The notes: generated by a model from the letters alone, not told the origin. A stretch of DNA of 64,000 nucleotides from Isoetes taiwanensis (GCA_021234155.1 JAJEKV010000002.1:18155592-18219591); one strand, 5' to 3'; shown: positions 33,456-48,484, counted from the stretch's first letter. Made by a program: numbers and translations.

Positions 33456-34371
33456 CTGCCAGAGTGATTAACATGTTCAAGGGTTGCACCATTGGGATCA
33501 CGGTGACAAGATCTGGTGATCACTAAAAGGTATACAAGATTTTGGTATCTGGGCGCGGGTTTTCAAAGGCGCTAAGCAACTTGAAGATAAAGCTCATGCC
33601 GGAGTCTTGTCAAACGATCTCCTCAACATATCCCCAATGCCTTAATCCTTTCACCCAATTCTGTCCAGCTTGGGCATTGTATATTAATATCTGGATTTCC
33701 ATTTACTTCCTAAAAGGTAGATCTAGACTTAGCATGCAAGAAAGCCTAAAATAAGTATCTAGAACTTAACACTTGCTTGCCATCCTTACTTAACACACAA
33801 TCCATGAGCGAATCGCTAGAATGTCGTAATACTCTAGAATGCCCTGATGAAGAAGGAATTTAAATCTTTACCTGGAACATAAGAATTCTATAGTCTATGC
33901 CTTTTCTCATGTAAATTTGAGATCATTTACCAATGATACGCATGTAAGATGAACTGGCACGCGTATATTAACGCAACAAAGAATGTGAACAGCCCAGGGT
34001 GGGTGCACTCCTCCGAAGCCCGGTATCCAAGGTGCCATGTTGTCCAGGGTTTAAGAATTAGATCCACATTGCACAAAGGTATGGTGCAGGAACTTAGCAT
34101 TATAGGAAATTTTGGAGTTCCTCACTGAGAGTAGGAATAGAAGCTTGAGATCCGCACGTCTATATCCCATGGAATGGCATGAAAGAAGGAAAAAAGGAAT
34201 GTACCACAAACCCTTAGGCTCTTTAATATATATTGACATAGGCATTCCATTGTAAGGCTTTAATTGCCCTTTCGTTGAGAGCTCTACCATAGTCTCATCC
34301 CATATTCTTTCTGCTTCTTCAACTTAATTCATGTCATATAACCAGTAAATAGCTGAAATCTATTAATTCCA

Positions 34372-34475
34372 TCTCACCAAATGACCATCCAGCTTCACCC
34401 TCCTATGCTTTGCAATAACATGTTGAGTGAAGTATGCAAAATTGGATCCGTTTGCTTTCTCTTTTGGATATAAAA
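34372..34475. repeat. ~105 bp dispersed direct repeat, copy 2
   Basis: Second copy of the repeat at 33346-33455, about 1.03 kb away and in the same orientation. On the minus strand the preceding sequence (34480-34580) contains KAKELEAEHLAILPLDLD in one frame, which I do not recognise. The minus frame at 34051-34290 reads GQLKPYNGMPMSIYIKEPKG and also has no family I can name. Confidence 0.7.
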
Positions 34476-35690
34476 TAAAACCATGGTGCCAATTATCCAC
34501 CTTGATCATTAACACTGTCCAGGTCCAAGGGAAGTATAGCAAGGTGTTCAGCCTCTAGCTCCTTTGCTTTTGCATCCATCACAAAAATTTAGCTTGCCGA
34601 GTCACAACAATGTAGTTTGTTCGTTGCAGTAGAAGCAATGCTACACAGACAACCACTTCAATGAAGCGATTGATCACTTGCGAAAAGTCAAAGTCAAAGC
34701 TATAGTCGCAGCGAAATAGAAAAGCATATAAATCTGAAAGTGACGGGCATCGATTATGGTGAAGGATGTCCCCTATTTTACCGGTGCCAAATTAGAAACA
34801 GGATAGAGTCCGAATTCATGTCTCTTAACAAGTAGCATTTGTTGAACAATCTACAGGAAATGCATCTGCACTTGCATCCTACTCAAATTGTGAATGTTAA
34901 CTGGAAGCCTAATTTCTTCAATTAGAAGCTAAGGATCCCCAACAAGTGTATAGCGCGCAGAATAATTTGACAACTTGGTGAAAAGGCGAGAACCTTTAAC
35001 TTGAAGTTCTACATTGCCAACAACCTTGGGTGCACCTTTCAACTGGCCAAAATCAACAACGCTAATTCTCCATTTACACATGAACTTTTATTTCATAATT
35101 CTAGCAGCTAGTCATTTGTGATTGTGATTAAAAAGTCAAGCTAGATTTAAATTAAACTGGAATTGTACCATCCTATAACGAATGACTCATAGCAGTAACT
35201 ACAAAGGAGCCAAGCGACATTGTCATGAAGAAAATGGGTAAACTCCATGTCTGAGTTTGGAAGAGCGACCCTCTATAACTCCGCCACACAATAATAATGT
35301 CGCTTTATGTTTTATGAGAAGTTAGATGCAATGAGTGCGTCTAGCCAAAACAAATAAGCAGTCATGGCGCCGCGAGGGTTTGCCCTCTGTTGTGAGTGTG
35401 TTTTTATGGTTTGTTTCAGCATTTTGTTTTCATGTTTTTATTTGATTGTTTGCTTTAAGATCGAACTTCGAATCTTTGTTTTTTTCCTTCACACGGTTTC
35501 TCTCTTTTGATGTTCGGCTTATATACATGAGGGAGCAAAATGGAGATATAAATTGGAATTTGGGACATTCTTCTTTCCTTTGCTTTGTTTACCAATATAC
35601 ATGGTGAAAGAACTTTGCTTTTAGTAAAACATCATTGGTTCTGACTATCTCCAAAATATATAGCCTCAATTTTACGCTTTATATCCTTTA
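34476..35690. other. unassigned sequence
   Basis: No supported gene. It could contain further diverged parts of the PPR pseudogene that follows on the minus strand, but no motif could be fixed. Confidence 0.35.
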
Positions 35691-35699
35691 GTAATTCCT

Positions 35700-36080
35700 T
35701 AGAGTAAATCCACTTCAAAATTCCACACAGCAAAGTATCCCACACTTTCCCACGTCACAAGACCGGCATGGCTGAATCAAAACTTTACCGGCATTACCCA
35801 TGCTTCCACATTTGCCATAAAATCTAATGAGGGCATCTTTCACGGATGGTTCATTAGAAATCGACCCAGCATATCGAAGAAATGAATTTTCTTCCCGAGG
35901 TCTGAGCCCACTAGATTACCACATGCCTTGACGTACAACAACAAATGTTAAAGCATCTGGGCCAGAAAGCCTTGTTCTTGCATTCGATCAAAATAATTCT
36001 AGAAACCAGCTATTTTTCATCGCCCTCCATATCCAAATATCGAGGGCATTCCATGACATCAAATCGTAATGTGACATCTA
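35700..36080 (-). pseudogene. PPR (pentatricopeptide repeat) gene fragment
   Basis: PPR proteins bind organellar RNA and act in its editing, splicing or stability. Read on the minus strand, the fragment contains LMSWNAL at about 36050-36070, then YFDRMQEQGF, then VKACGNLV and DLGKKIHF. It ends with DALIRFYGKCGSMGNAGKV near 35790-35850. This is the usual order of a plant PLS-type PPR array: V(V)SWNALI..Y, LF..M...G..P...T...VLKACG, G..IH......, ALI.MY.KCG....A..VF. Several frame shifts and stops interrupt it, and it covers only about three repeats, so it is a broken fragment. No start, transit peptide or E/DYW tail was seen. Confidence 0.75.
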
Positions 36081-36119
36081 GATTTAAAAACCATTGAGCA
36101 TGCTTCCATGTATTGTTGA

Positions 36120-37095
36120 AGAAGAATGATGGTAAAATTATGTCTACTAAAATTCAATCACAAGAAGAACATGTTAGTGAGTCGACTCGTATGTTAGGAA
36201 CTTTTCTAGTCTGTTTATGTCATGTAGTATACATCATAGATACAACTTCTACATAAATAGATGCCAATGGAATCTGAGAAAAGCGGGAGAAAACCATAGA
36301 CCATTTTCCACATGCAGCTATTACAAGCAAAGAAGCCTAAACTCCCCACTATATCGCCAACTCAATATTTGGAATTAAACTAGATGCACCTTTCCCGAGA
36401 TGCCGATGGTTAAGTCCACTTGCGAATCGCGAGGAAAATGAAGTTGTGTTTTCCCTTTGAGACCATGTGTTGATTTGCATCGTGAAAGTAGTTTTTAATT
36501 TTGATGAAATCTTAATGTTCATTGATGCGGCACAATGTCAGTTATATCCACCGGACGGTGGCTCTTGAGAAAAACCATAAAAAACCCACCATAAAGATGT
36601 GAGAGCAAATTTACCTTGATTCACAAGCCCTTAACCATTGGCCCCAATATAAGCATCGGTTTCTTTTATGTGTGCGAGGGCAAAGAGTCTTCATACATGT
36701 GAACGGCAAAGGAACATCTTTCAAATCAAATTTGTAAAGGGAACCAAATTTGATGATAGCTCTAAAACAATTCTCGTGTACATTTTAAGCATTAAATGTT
36801 TACAATCAGATAAGGATTTTGTTGTACATGACAATCAGACAAACATAGGCCAATGACCCTCTGCAACAAATCGCAGCTTCATTCCCATCTCTAAAAATTC
36901 AAGCTAAAATTAAAATACAAGTAAATATGGGAGGAAAGGGACCAACAATTGCAGAGAAGAAGTCAACCATTACTAGTTATCCTCTATTCATGTTTGTTTC
37001 CTTGGACGTGTATCTATGCACAAAATTGTAATACATTGGGGCCGTCTTTGCGGATACAAGGATTTGCCAAAATGTGTTATTGGATCTTGTTGCAA
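36120..37095. other. unassigned AT-rich sequence
   Basis: Nothing supported between the PPR fragment and the helicase pseudogene. The C-terminal tail and 3' UTR of the helicase copy could fall at the right edge. The small plus-strand frame at 36668-36856 has no family match. Confidence 0.35.
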
Positions 37096-37099
37096 CAAA

Positions 37100-39360
<2,261 letters not shown>

Positions 39361-39870
39361 CCATTTGTTCAAAATGATCCAGGGCCTGAAAGCCTTTCCC
39401 GTGTTGGGCATATCCTCCAATGATTGCACCCATGAAACTACATCTTGAGCAGGCAATTGATTAAAAATATTATGGGCTTCTCAGTTTCCACATTTAGTGA
39501 ACATATCAACTAAAATATTACCCAAGAAAGTGTCTAAGTGCAGTCCGGTTCTTCTAATGTGATCATGGGCCACATGTCTCCCTTGTTCCGGTGCTCCTAC
39601 TTACACTAGCACAAGCTTTCAAAACACTCAAAAGAAATGTGATTCTGCTTGGCTCTACATTTTTGTGTTGCATTTTCTCAAAACATCCTAGAGCCATAAG
39701 ACCATCTCCACATTGCGCATACCACAGCCCAGCCAATTGCATCCCATGACACTTTATTTTGGTTATGCAATTCGGTAGAGACTCACTCTGCCTCTTCAAT
39801 TTGTTACACTTAGCATACACATATCTAGTAGTGTATTCCCCATATAATCCAAGCTGGTTTGTCAACTTGT
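39361..39870 (-). pseudogene. PPR gene fragment fused to the helicase pseudogene
   Basis: The minus-strand order is YMGNTLLDM and a YAKCNKLK segment (39790-39860), then CHGMQLAGLWYAQ, then CFEKMQHKNVEPSRITFL and SVLKACASV (39600-39690). After these come HDHIRRTGLHLDTFLGN, ILVDMFTKCGN, NQLPAQDVVSW and GAIIGGYAQHGKGFQALDHF with EQMEHEG, ending near 39360. These are consecutive PPR repeats of the PLS type. At least three frame changes and a stop (TKCGN*EAH) show that it is dead. At its 3' end the sequence passes directly into the helicase N-terminus without the rest of the PPR protein. Confidence 0.85.
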
Positions 39871-39874
39871 TTTG

Positions 39875-42800
39875 TTAGTGATGGCGAATAAAAGAGACTT
39901 TCTTGAACCATTCCTCACGTACGTAACACTTGCCAAATGTCCTAAAGGCCTTATGGCAACCTAAAATCTTCGACAATCCAAAGCCTCATGGACTTGTCCA
40001 ACTCGAATGGAAGTCCAACTCAAAGATGGACTGATGGATTACGGTGAGGGAACCGGTAATCCATGACTGATAAGGAGAAAGTAGCCAGTAGCGGGCGCTA
40101 AGCTGGTACTCAAAGTAATGTGATAATGTAGAACATGGGATATCTTTTTGTCTTCCTTGCCCCGGGTGATGCAGCCAACCTACAATAGATTCGCGAGGTT
40201 AACCTGATTTAATTGATAAAACAACCCAGAGAAGGGCCATTGATAACTTAAAGCGACTCTAGTGATTCCGAGGTTTGCCAAATCAACACTAAAATAATGT
40301 CGGTTATGAAAAGGCGTGAGAACTAATAGAAAATAACAATTCCTGATCCGAGCATGGAATTAAGAGGGTGGCGAAGGGGGATGTGGCAACTGACGGCTGA
40401 TAGCAGCGATGATAGGTATGTATACCCAGATGAAATGTATACGCATGATCTAATTTATTTTCAATTTGAATTAAATCATGTCAGCGTGCTTTGATTACAT
40501 TCATTGCCAGGATAAATCGCCCGTATAACGAAAAGTTAAGCCTAACTCAAATCCGCACGACCGCGTTTGTATTGTTGCAATGTATAATATAAAGGTGTGC
40601 ATGTTAATCATATCTTGTGACGATTACATGTTTGATGTTTGATTCCTTACAAGAAGGTTGTGGTAGTTGACCCTAAGCGAGAGTTCTTTGTAAAGATGTT
40701 TTGAAAAATAAAGTGGATAGGATCAGTTTCACGGAACACCAATAGAATCAAATTCAAATTGGATCTATCCGTGACGCGCGAAGGAGATGCCCGGATAAAG
40801 ATATTTAGGTTATTTGAGTTGGTATTTGGTCATCCACCGAGAACTCGAACATCAAAGGATCGCGTGGAGGCCGCTGCAGAAAATGGTGGAGCATTGGTTG
40901 ACCTTTGGGATCAACACAAATGTGTGAGGTCACTAATCCCAAGGATCCAGGGCAAGCCTATCTTCATCAAACACTTGGTAACATGATGGGCCAGGCAGTA
41001 TCAGAATAAGGATGATATAATCATGTACTAGATGATGATGCTCTTAGAAATGCTTCTCTTTACGATCAAATCTGGAGCCTGAATCCATCTTATGATCAAA
41101 AATTGTGAGATGATTTTACGGTGAAGTTTATGTTTATTATGAATTATTTTGGCTATATGGGTAGGCAGGTCATTGAAGTGTTAGATTCACACCCGAACTA
41201 GATAGAGCGGTGATGTAGGGAACCACACCTTGATGCATCGTGAAAAAACATGGATTGATCCCTTAGTGTTTTATTGGAATATATGATATTCGTGTCATGT
41301 ATCCATAATTTCGGGTCTACAATTGCCTCCCAAATAATATAATCTGTTATTATCAAACCTATTATTTTCATTTCAATGCTCTTCAATTTGGTGTCATCTA
41401 TCTTTGCAATTGCCCTTCATTTTTGCATATTTCAGTGCATGCAGAAAGCACATGGGAATTGCCGTCTTATGTTATTTATCAAGAGTCAAAAAAAGATTAA
41501 GAAAAAACAAAAATCTCTTAGAGACAACGGCGGTTGAAACGATTTTGGAACTGAACATTACTAAAATATGGTATTTATGTCACGGTTAAGTGATTTTGGA
41601 ATCTAGCAAGACATTACTAAATATGGTATAATGCAATTGTCAATGTGGAATGTTTTAAGAATATTTGGCCATTGAATCCTCCATTCAAGGACCACATTTG
41701 AAGGTTCAAAAAGTATCAAAATAAACTCTGGAGAGAACATCCATGTGAATAGTCATCTGACGATTGTGTAGAAACCCAAGTGTTTTGTCGTTCGGACAAT
41801 ATAGAGTCTCCGAAATGGCGATTTGACTTTGCCATATCGGCAAAATTACCCTAGGGACCGAGTTACAGTGTCAATTTTGCCAAGGAAAGAAACACAAACG
41901 CCCTATATAGCAATACTTCACAACTACTGCCTAGGTCAATTCACTACAAGTGTGTTGGACATGAGCTATTTTGGCATTTTTTGGAGAAGGAGTAGTCTTC
42001 TATCCATGAAACTTAGTCCCCAAGGTAATGTCGCTGTTTTAAGTCCATTGGAAGAGCCAATTCACAATTCCGGATTGGTTATAGTACAAATACTTGTATA
42101 TATATAAAAGAAATATGGTAGGGGTATATGAAATATGAGGTATATTTTATTAGAAAATTTACGTATAAGGGATAATTTCTCTTAAACCTATGCACGCACA
42201 TCCCATATAGACTTTACATTAGGTGCACCTTTTGGGTCACAATCTCTTGATCTAAAACGTCTTCCTGAAGAAGTTTTCCCAAGGAAACATCATTCTCTAT
42301 TGCATTTTCTTGTGGACGTCAATTCCTCGATTGGGTTTCCATGGACGTTAAAAATCTTCTTCTTCTTTAGAAAGTCTTTCTTGTAAGGAGGTTTGCATTT
42401 GCATATTCTAAATCTTTAGACATGAAGGTCCTCCTATAAGACGACGCAAAACAGGTTTGGGTATTAACTTAATAGGTCAGAGTAGGTTGATGAGAATTTT
42501 GATTGCATGTTTGAATTCAGCATCTTCGAATTCGTCAAGGACAAATATCAAAATGTTAAAAAATGACTATTATTTTTTGCTGTAAAATAATTTAACATAT
42601 TATCACCTTAGCATAACTCGTGTACGTTATTTTGGCGTTAACCATTAGCTAACAATTAACTGCTAACTCCTAACCATGGCTACAATACTTTGCATCCTTT
42701 CTAGTACACATCTCTGCCTGACATAAAAATTTGCTTATCTTGGAGCATCACTAAAGGTTTGGAACAAGTCCATATCTTTTCTAAAGATTATAAGAAAATA

Positions 42801-44385
42801 GGACATATCATTCAAAAAGTGGTTGGGGTAGCTGCAAAAAATTGTAATCCCATGTGCTCAAACAGGGGATAAAAAGTGCATGATTCTACGTGGAGCTACC
42901 ACAACCTCTATTTCTCTGACCTTAGACCTAGATTAAGCCATATATTATGTGTTTTCTAACACCTTGCACATTTGTCCATTAGAAGTGAATCTAAGAATCG
43001 AATCGAATCTTATAACTATGTAATATGTAATTGAGTCTTATAAAAATGTGAAAACCACTTAGGAAGCATTCCTCCACGTTCGCCGATGGCGTGCCGCGTG
43101 TATTGTTCAAACAAAGAATGTTAAAGTGAAAAATTGTTGGCGAGGAGGCGACAGCCGGATCTTCGGCGAAACTTCTACGCATTCGAGGATTTACCACATT
43201 TTGGCATGTTCCATCATTTGAGGGGACTTCTGTTGTATTAGAAGCCTTTTACTTGCTCGAGTCTTCCTAAAAGTGTTTCCCACGGCCACAGAATAGCAAT
43301 CTACTTACCATTCAGGATGTCAGCCGAGGAGCTCCGCGCTTCCGCGAGGAGTCACCCTGTTTCCACCCGAGGGGAATGGCGTGATGGACTCATATGTAAT
43401 AGAATATCAGTCGTGTAAATATGTATAGTAGAAGTGAATCTAAGGATCGAGATCTTATAATGATGATGTAGCATAAGCCCCCTTGATCTTGGAGCTTTCG
43501 AAGAGCTAGGACTAGAACATAACCTCTGTTTCCCAGATCCTTAAACCCATGTCTCGGAAGTTATATGGATCAAACCATCTACGGTAGTTAGATGCGATTG
43601 TGGTTATTACCGAAACTCTCAAATATTCTTTTATGGAATATTCTAGGGATTATTACTTAATAATCTTCGAATATTCCATGGATTTACTGTTTACCTACGA
43701 CAAAATCCCTGCTCTCTACGTTAAAGTCAAATATCCTTCCCTGCCTTTGCCATACCTTTGTAAGCAAGTTTCGCGAGAGAAATCGATACCACGACTTCCA
43801 TTTTTTCGACCTTGTGAGTTTTTCAGCGACATCTAGAGAAGCGAATCCGAGGGGTACCCACATCACGAAAATCTATAAAATCCCTATTTCCTAACAAATC
43901 TCTTGAATTCAATCCACGTTTTACGAGGATATTGTCTCATACGTATCATAAAGCAAATTTAAGCAAAGAAACAAAAACCCCTGATTGAATTCAAGCTTTG
44001 CTTCAGAGATCTTGAGCATTCTTAAACGATATTCTTATACGGATCTATGATTCTCTCAAATTGACAAACCGATTTTCAAGGTAAGGATTAAAACCTAACT
44101 ACTAAAGCGAGCATCTAATCGGGTTTTTTCGATCAAGACCTAATAATTCTCTTTGCGGGGAAGAAATTTGCCATGGTTTTAAGCACCGGCATGGTCACTC
44201 CTCATGTCGCTTCACAGTAACTTGAGCGAGCGTCCATCACCCGACATCACCCTAGCTTGACCATGCTTTTGCCACTTTAACCGTCTATTGTGTCCACATT
44301 GTTCAATGTTACGCACAAGAAAAGCTTGCAAAAAAGTAAAGAGAAGAACAACCTATGGCCGGATGAGATAAAACTTCGCCGGGAC
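39875..44385. other. unassigned sequence
   Basis: About 4.5 kb with no recognised gene. The 75-codon plus frame at 40759-40986 and the 94-codon frame at 41823-42107 have no family match. Around 42975-43045 and 43430-43470 the phrase AGAAGTGAATCTAAGnATCGA recurs, so a short dispersed repeat is present. The remainder is AT-rich and looks like old intergenic or transposon DNA. Confidence 0.4.
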
Positions 44386-44505
44386 ATGGGTTTAAGGGAG
44401 AGCTAACCCTCCCCTTTGGGGATCATGGCAAAATAACCCTCCGTCTCGAGGGTTATATGCCATAATAATATCCCTCGAGGAAAGGTTAACCTCCTCTTAA
44501 ACACT
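44386..44505. repeat. nested inverted repeat (MITE- or hairpin-like)
   Basis: The outer arms are GGTTTAAGGGAGAGCTAACC at the left (from 44389) and GGTTAACCTCCTCTTAAAC at the right (44484-44502). They are imperfect reverse complements. Inside, ATAACCCTC at about 44433-44441 is perfectly complementary to GAGGGTTAT at about 44448-44456 with a six-base loop. A further CCCTCGAGG palindrome follows at 44472-44480. No coding potential. Confidence 0.6.
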
Positions 44506-44559
44506 GGGTAAGATTAAGCCACGTGTTATGCCCAGGTTATCCTATATTATAGTAATCAT

Positions 44560-45774
44560 TCGGTGTGTCGGGTTGTGAATCTGGCTCACAGATGGAGTGG
44601 GTCTAGGGTATGCGAGGAGATGCATTATGGTCTAAATTTGTTTGAGAAGATGCGCCTCTTCTCACGCAGGGGGTGTTGGGCTTGGGATCGTAATAGCGTG
44701 TGCTCTTCCGACTAGGTAATACCTGGGTTTATCACCACTTTCTTACTCCTTTCTTGTGGGTTCCTCTACCTGCTTGCCGCTTGGGCGCCCCTTTGTGCAT
44801 GCTTTCGGACCTTGTGAGGCCGTTGGGAAGCTGACTGCTGTGCTTCCTGGAGGATTGAGCTTATTAGGGTGGTCGGCCTAGCCCGTGATGGGAGTTCTTC
44901 GAGCTTCCGCTTTACCGCTGTGGCGGTGGCCCAGGAGCTATCACGGGAACAAGTGGCGGGGAGTATTCCGCTACACATATAGTCCCTGGGGATGATGGTG
45001 GTGGTGCAGGTTTGGAAGGTTACCATCCGGATGTTGTGTCTTCTTGTTTTGTCGCGGTCTTGTTACAGTCGGCTATTCATGACACTGCCCCGCCGGGCAA
45101 GTGAAGTCTCTGCGACTTCGAGGTTCGATGGCTGGGTTTGAATGAAGTGGACATGGGCTCACTTCCCCATAGAAGGTTAGGGTGCTCTGTGGCAAGTGGT
45201 CTGCCGTATTATCGGTGAATGCCCTTGGCGGAGTCGGAGTTTAGGCGGGGTGTGAGCCCTCTATGCCCTTGTTGTGGCCTTCATCGTGAGGCTGTGGGCA
45301 TTATGCGGTTTATGCCCCTCACTTGACTGCGGGATTGGAGTGGAGCTCACCGGTGAGATTGACTAGCCAGCGATTGCTGCTTCATGTGTATCTGGTGTGG
45401 CGCTCTTGCTGCGACATCAAGCCTGCATCATCGCGTGCTTGGTTGGTGTGGCTGATTTGGGCGGTGGTTGTGGATCTTTAGGAGTTCCGGCTGACTGCGG
45501 CCTCTCGATTCCCTACGACTTCGGTACAAGCTATTTCAAAAGCTTTCAGTGTTCGAGGATTGGTAAATGGAAGTTTGCCATTTGGTGGGACTTCTTGGGT
45601 GTTGTAGATGGTGATGGTCGGTTTGTGTGATGGGATTCGGTTTTTCGTGAGTTTGTTGTGGAGTGTGGGGGTATGCTCTCTTTGGGGCAGTTCTCCTTCC
45701 TCCTCACTTGCTTTGTAACATTACCATTCTTTTAATATATTGATGACACAGTTCTTCAAAACAAAAAAAAAAGA
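44560..45774 (+). mobile_element. probable LINE-like retroposon 3' end
   Basis: This is a block clearly richer in G and C than its flanks. It ends in a T-rich stretch TTTGTAACATTACC, then TTTTAATATATTGATGACAC, then an A-rich tail at about 45762-45772. That ending is typical of plant L1-type LINEs. Frames inside are broken. A CPCC motif near 45270 could be a remnant of a zinc knuckle, but the ORF2 tail could not be read with confidence. Confidence 0.4.
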
Positions 45775-46100
45775 TCGCCTCTTGAAACAAAACCCTATTT
45801 TTTTTAACCCTCCCTCCTTTTTCCTCGGTGGTAGTAGAGCTCCGTTGGTGCTGGGGAAGATGCATCTGGATATAGGATATAGGATGCTTGAAGGCAATGA
45901 ATTTGGCATATACTCTATTCTTGAGGATTTAAGAGAAAGCCTTTCACAAAATTTGGAGCAGAGCATTTTGGTATCCCTCTTTTGCACTCTGGTATTCTGG
46001 AATCCTTTCTTTTTTATTCCAATGCCCCTTGCCTTTGATTGACACACGTGAACAAGCGCTTTGGTTCCTTGGTGTGCAATATGCGGCCAGAAACAAGGCG
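45775..46100. other. overlapping ~100-codon open frames, unassigned
   Basis: Both strands are open for about 100 codons (45740-46042 plus, 45721-46047 minus). The plus frame is hydrophobic at its end, and neither matches a family I know. Probably accidental. Confidence 0.25.
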
Positions 46101-46755
46101 GAGATTAAAAAGTATAAAATCTGGCTTTGTATGAGTATTAGAACTTGGCTTTCATTTTCTATCAGATAAATTTATTTTCCATCACTTTTGCTCGGTTTAT
46201 GTTATCGATCATTGTAACTAGGTCCTGTTGTTGCTCTTGGCTGTAGATAGACACAAGTTTTGGGCTTTAATGTAGATAGACACAAGTTTTGGGTTTTAAT
46301 GTTGGACATAGAGCAGAAGAACAAGCAAAAACAACGGCAAAAGATAGAGAAAAATGCAGCCTATGGTACAAATGGCAGAAATAAGGAAATATTTTGGATC
46401 AAGCGTGCCTCCTAATGGTGTTCACAAGTTGTCTCTTCTCGGCCAGCAACTTACTCATTTTCCAGAAGCATCTCCTAAGATCCAAGATCTAAGATTGTTG
46501 AGTGTTTCTCTCTGTACTCTTGAAATTTGTTCCGCAACCTCTATCAAATGGCGGGATTGGTGACAATCGCGGCCGACTCTAACTATATCAAAATTGTCAA
46601 TTTTGAAACATGAGTTGATGGCAAGGTTTCTTAGCAAAACCATATACCAAGTTTGTTATTGTGTACAATATTGCAAAAAGCTTTAGCAATCTATCTATCG
46701 CAGTGGAGACCACTAAAAATATAGATTTAAAAATACATTTGTAAATATTCCCACT
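46101..46755 (+). repeat. tandem duplication, copy A (shorter)
   Basis: Begins GAGATTAAAAAGTATAAAAT and ends CATTTGTAAATATTCCCACT. It matches copy B along its whole length apart from one ~346 bp segment absent here. It contains a 69-codon frame at 46354-46563 whose start, VQMAEIRKYFGSS, faintly recalls the first strand of ABC ATPases. No Walker motif follows, so I make no functional claim. Confidence 0.85.
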
Positions 46756-46785
46756 AGACGTGGCCTTCTGTAGGAAATAACACTA

Positions 46786-47778
46786 GAGATTAAAAGTATA
46801 AAATTTGGCTTTGTATCAGTATTAGAACTAGGTTTTCATTTGCTATCAGGTAAATGTATATTCCATCACTTTTGCTCGGTTTAAGTTATCGATCATTGTA
46901 ACTAGGTCCCGTTGTTGGCTGTAGATAGACACAAGTTTTGGGCTTTAATATAGATAGAAACAAATTTTGAGACTTAACGTTAGACATAGAAGCGGAAAAG
47001 AACAAGCAAAGCAATGGCAAAAATAGAAAAATCATTATGGTACAAATGGCGGATATAAGGAAACATTTTGGATCAGGGTGCATCCTAATGGGTGTCCATA
47101 AGTTGTCTCTTCTCGACCAACAACACTCATTTTCAGGTTAGGTCTCAGGTTTTTGATTCTTGATTCACATTAATTGCATGCTACATCGAGACTTCATTCT
47201 ACATTTAGTGACCTTTATTTTGTCGATCAATCTTATTCTCATCTACCATCAACATCTCTAATACATGGAACATCTATCTACTTCCACCCATTAAAAGTAA
47301 AAGTGGATGCCACGAGCGACAACAATTTTCTTGGAGCATTAGTGTTTTGTCGGTTGTAGAGATGGTGGGAAAACATCAACAAGACATGCTCTGCTAGAAC
47401 TTAAAGTTGGCATTAATATGGTCCATTGGCCTCAATCTTTTACATGTACATTCTTCGTTTTCTTATCCCTATATCCGTCAAGAGCGTGGCTCCCAAGATC
47501 TAAGATCTAAGATTGTTGAGTTCTCTCTGTACTATTAAATTTGTTCTGCAACCTCTCTCTCACATAAGCGAGGTTGGTTGGACAATCCTGACTGACTCCT
47601 AACCAGAACAAAATTTTTCAATTTTGGGGCGGAGTTGATAGCAAGGTTCTTAGCCAAAACCATCTGCACAAGTTTGTTATTGTGTGTACAATATTGCAAA
47701 AAGCTTTAGCAATCTGTCTATCGCAGTGGAGACCACTAAATATACAGATTTGAAAAGACATTCGTAAATATTTCCAAC
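46786..47778 (+). repeat. tandem duplication, copy B (with extra segment 47137-47482)
   Basis: Second copy, starting 30 bp after copy A. It carries the same VQMADIRKHFGS reading at about 47040-47080. The extra segment interrupts it between TTTTCAG (ending 47136) and AGCGTGGCTCC (47483 on). Both flanks correspond to the continuous TTTTCCAGAAGC...TCC of copy A. The inserted piece begins GT and ends AG. Confidence 0.85.
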
Positions 47779-48484
47779 TTAAGAACCCAGATCAAATGGT
47801 AACATACTTTGGCATTAACTTCAAGACCGGGTATTCATTTTGCAGGAAGACCTTTGTCATTGTATCTGATACACCATGTGCATGTGCATTGGACCTTTCA
47901 GAGCCGTTACTTAAAGACATTTACAAGTATTTAATGGAGGGGCGGGATGAACATGTCATGCAAATACATGCAATTTGTCACTTAATTTTACGTAGTTGCA
48001 TGCATCATCTGCCCTTTCATAGTACAATAGCTGGCAACACATCTACTGCATGGTTTTAGGAACATTTTGCTTGAATTTACATATATGGATGTTCACTTGC
48101 AAGCAATCATCCATTTCTATGCTTAAGGCGCTCATTGAGGCGAATCCGTGTAATGGAGTCAATTACATAGCTTATTTAATCATTTATGTAAACATGGGCA
48201 TATATAGAGTTTCTTCACTACTAAAGATCCATCAACAATTGAGCAAACCTGTAGTTGTAAGTCTTACACATCTACATCCAAGATTTAAAAATTACACAAT
48301 TGCAACTAGGAATTAGAAATGCTTATTTGAATAAACATTAAGCAAGAGCATGTCGATTGGATGGTGTCAATAATACGGTTATAGGTGTTTAAATGTTAGT
48401 ATTCTATTGGACTTTGGTTATAGCTGCTTAAGTGTTTGTGTTCTATTGGACTTTGGCAAAATGCCTGCATATACAACAATGATA
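47779..48484. other. unassigned sequence
   Basis: Contains an 87-codon plus frame (47796-48059) and an overlapping 88-codon frame (48050-48316). Neither has a recognised motif. Confidence 0.3.

Noticed and set aside
46354-46563. ABC-transporter ATPase start (VQMAEIRKYFGSS)
   Set aside because: Only one strand-like segment resembles the family. No Walker A, signature or Walker B follows in either copy.
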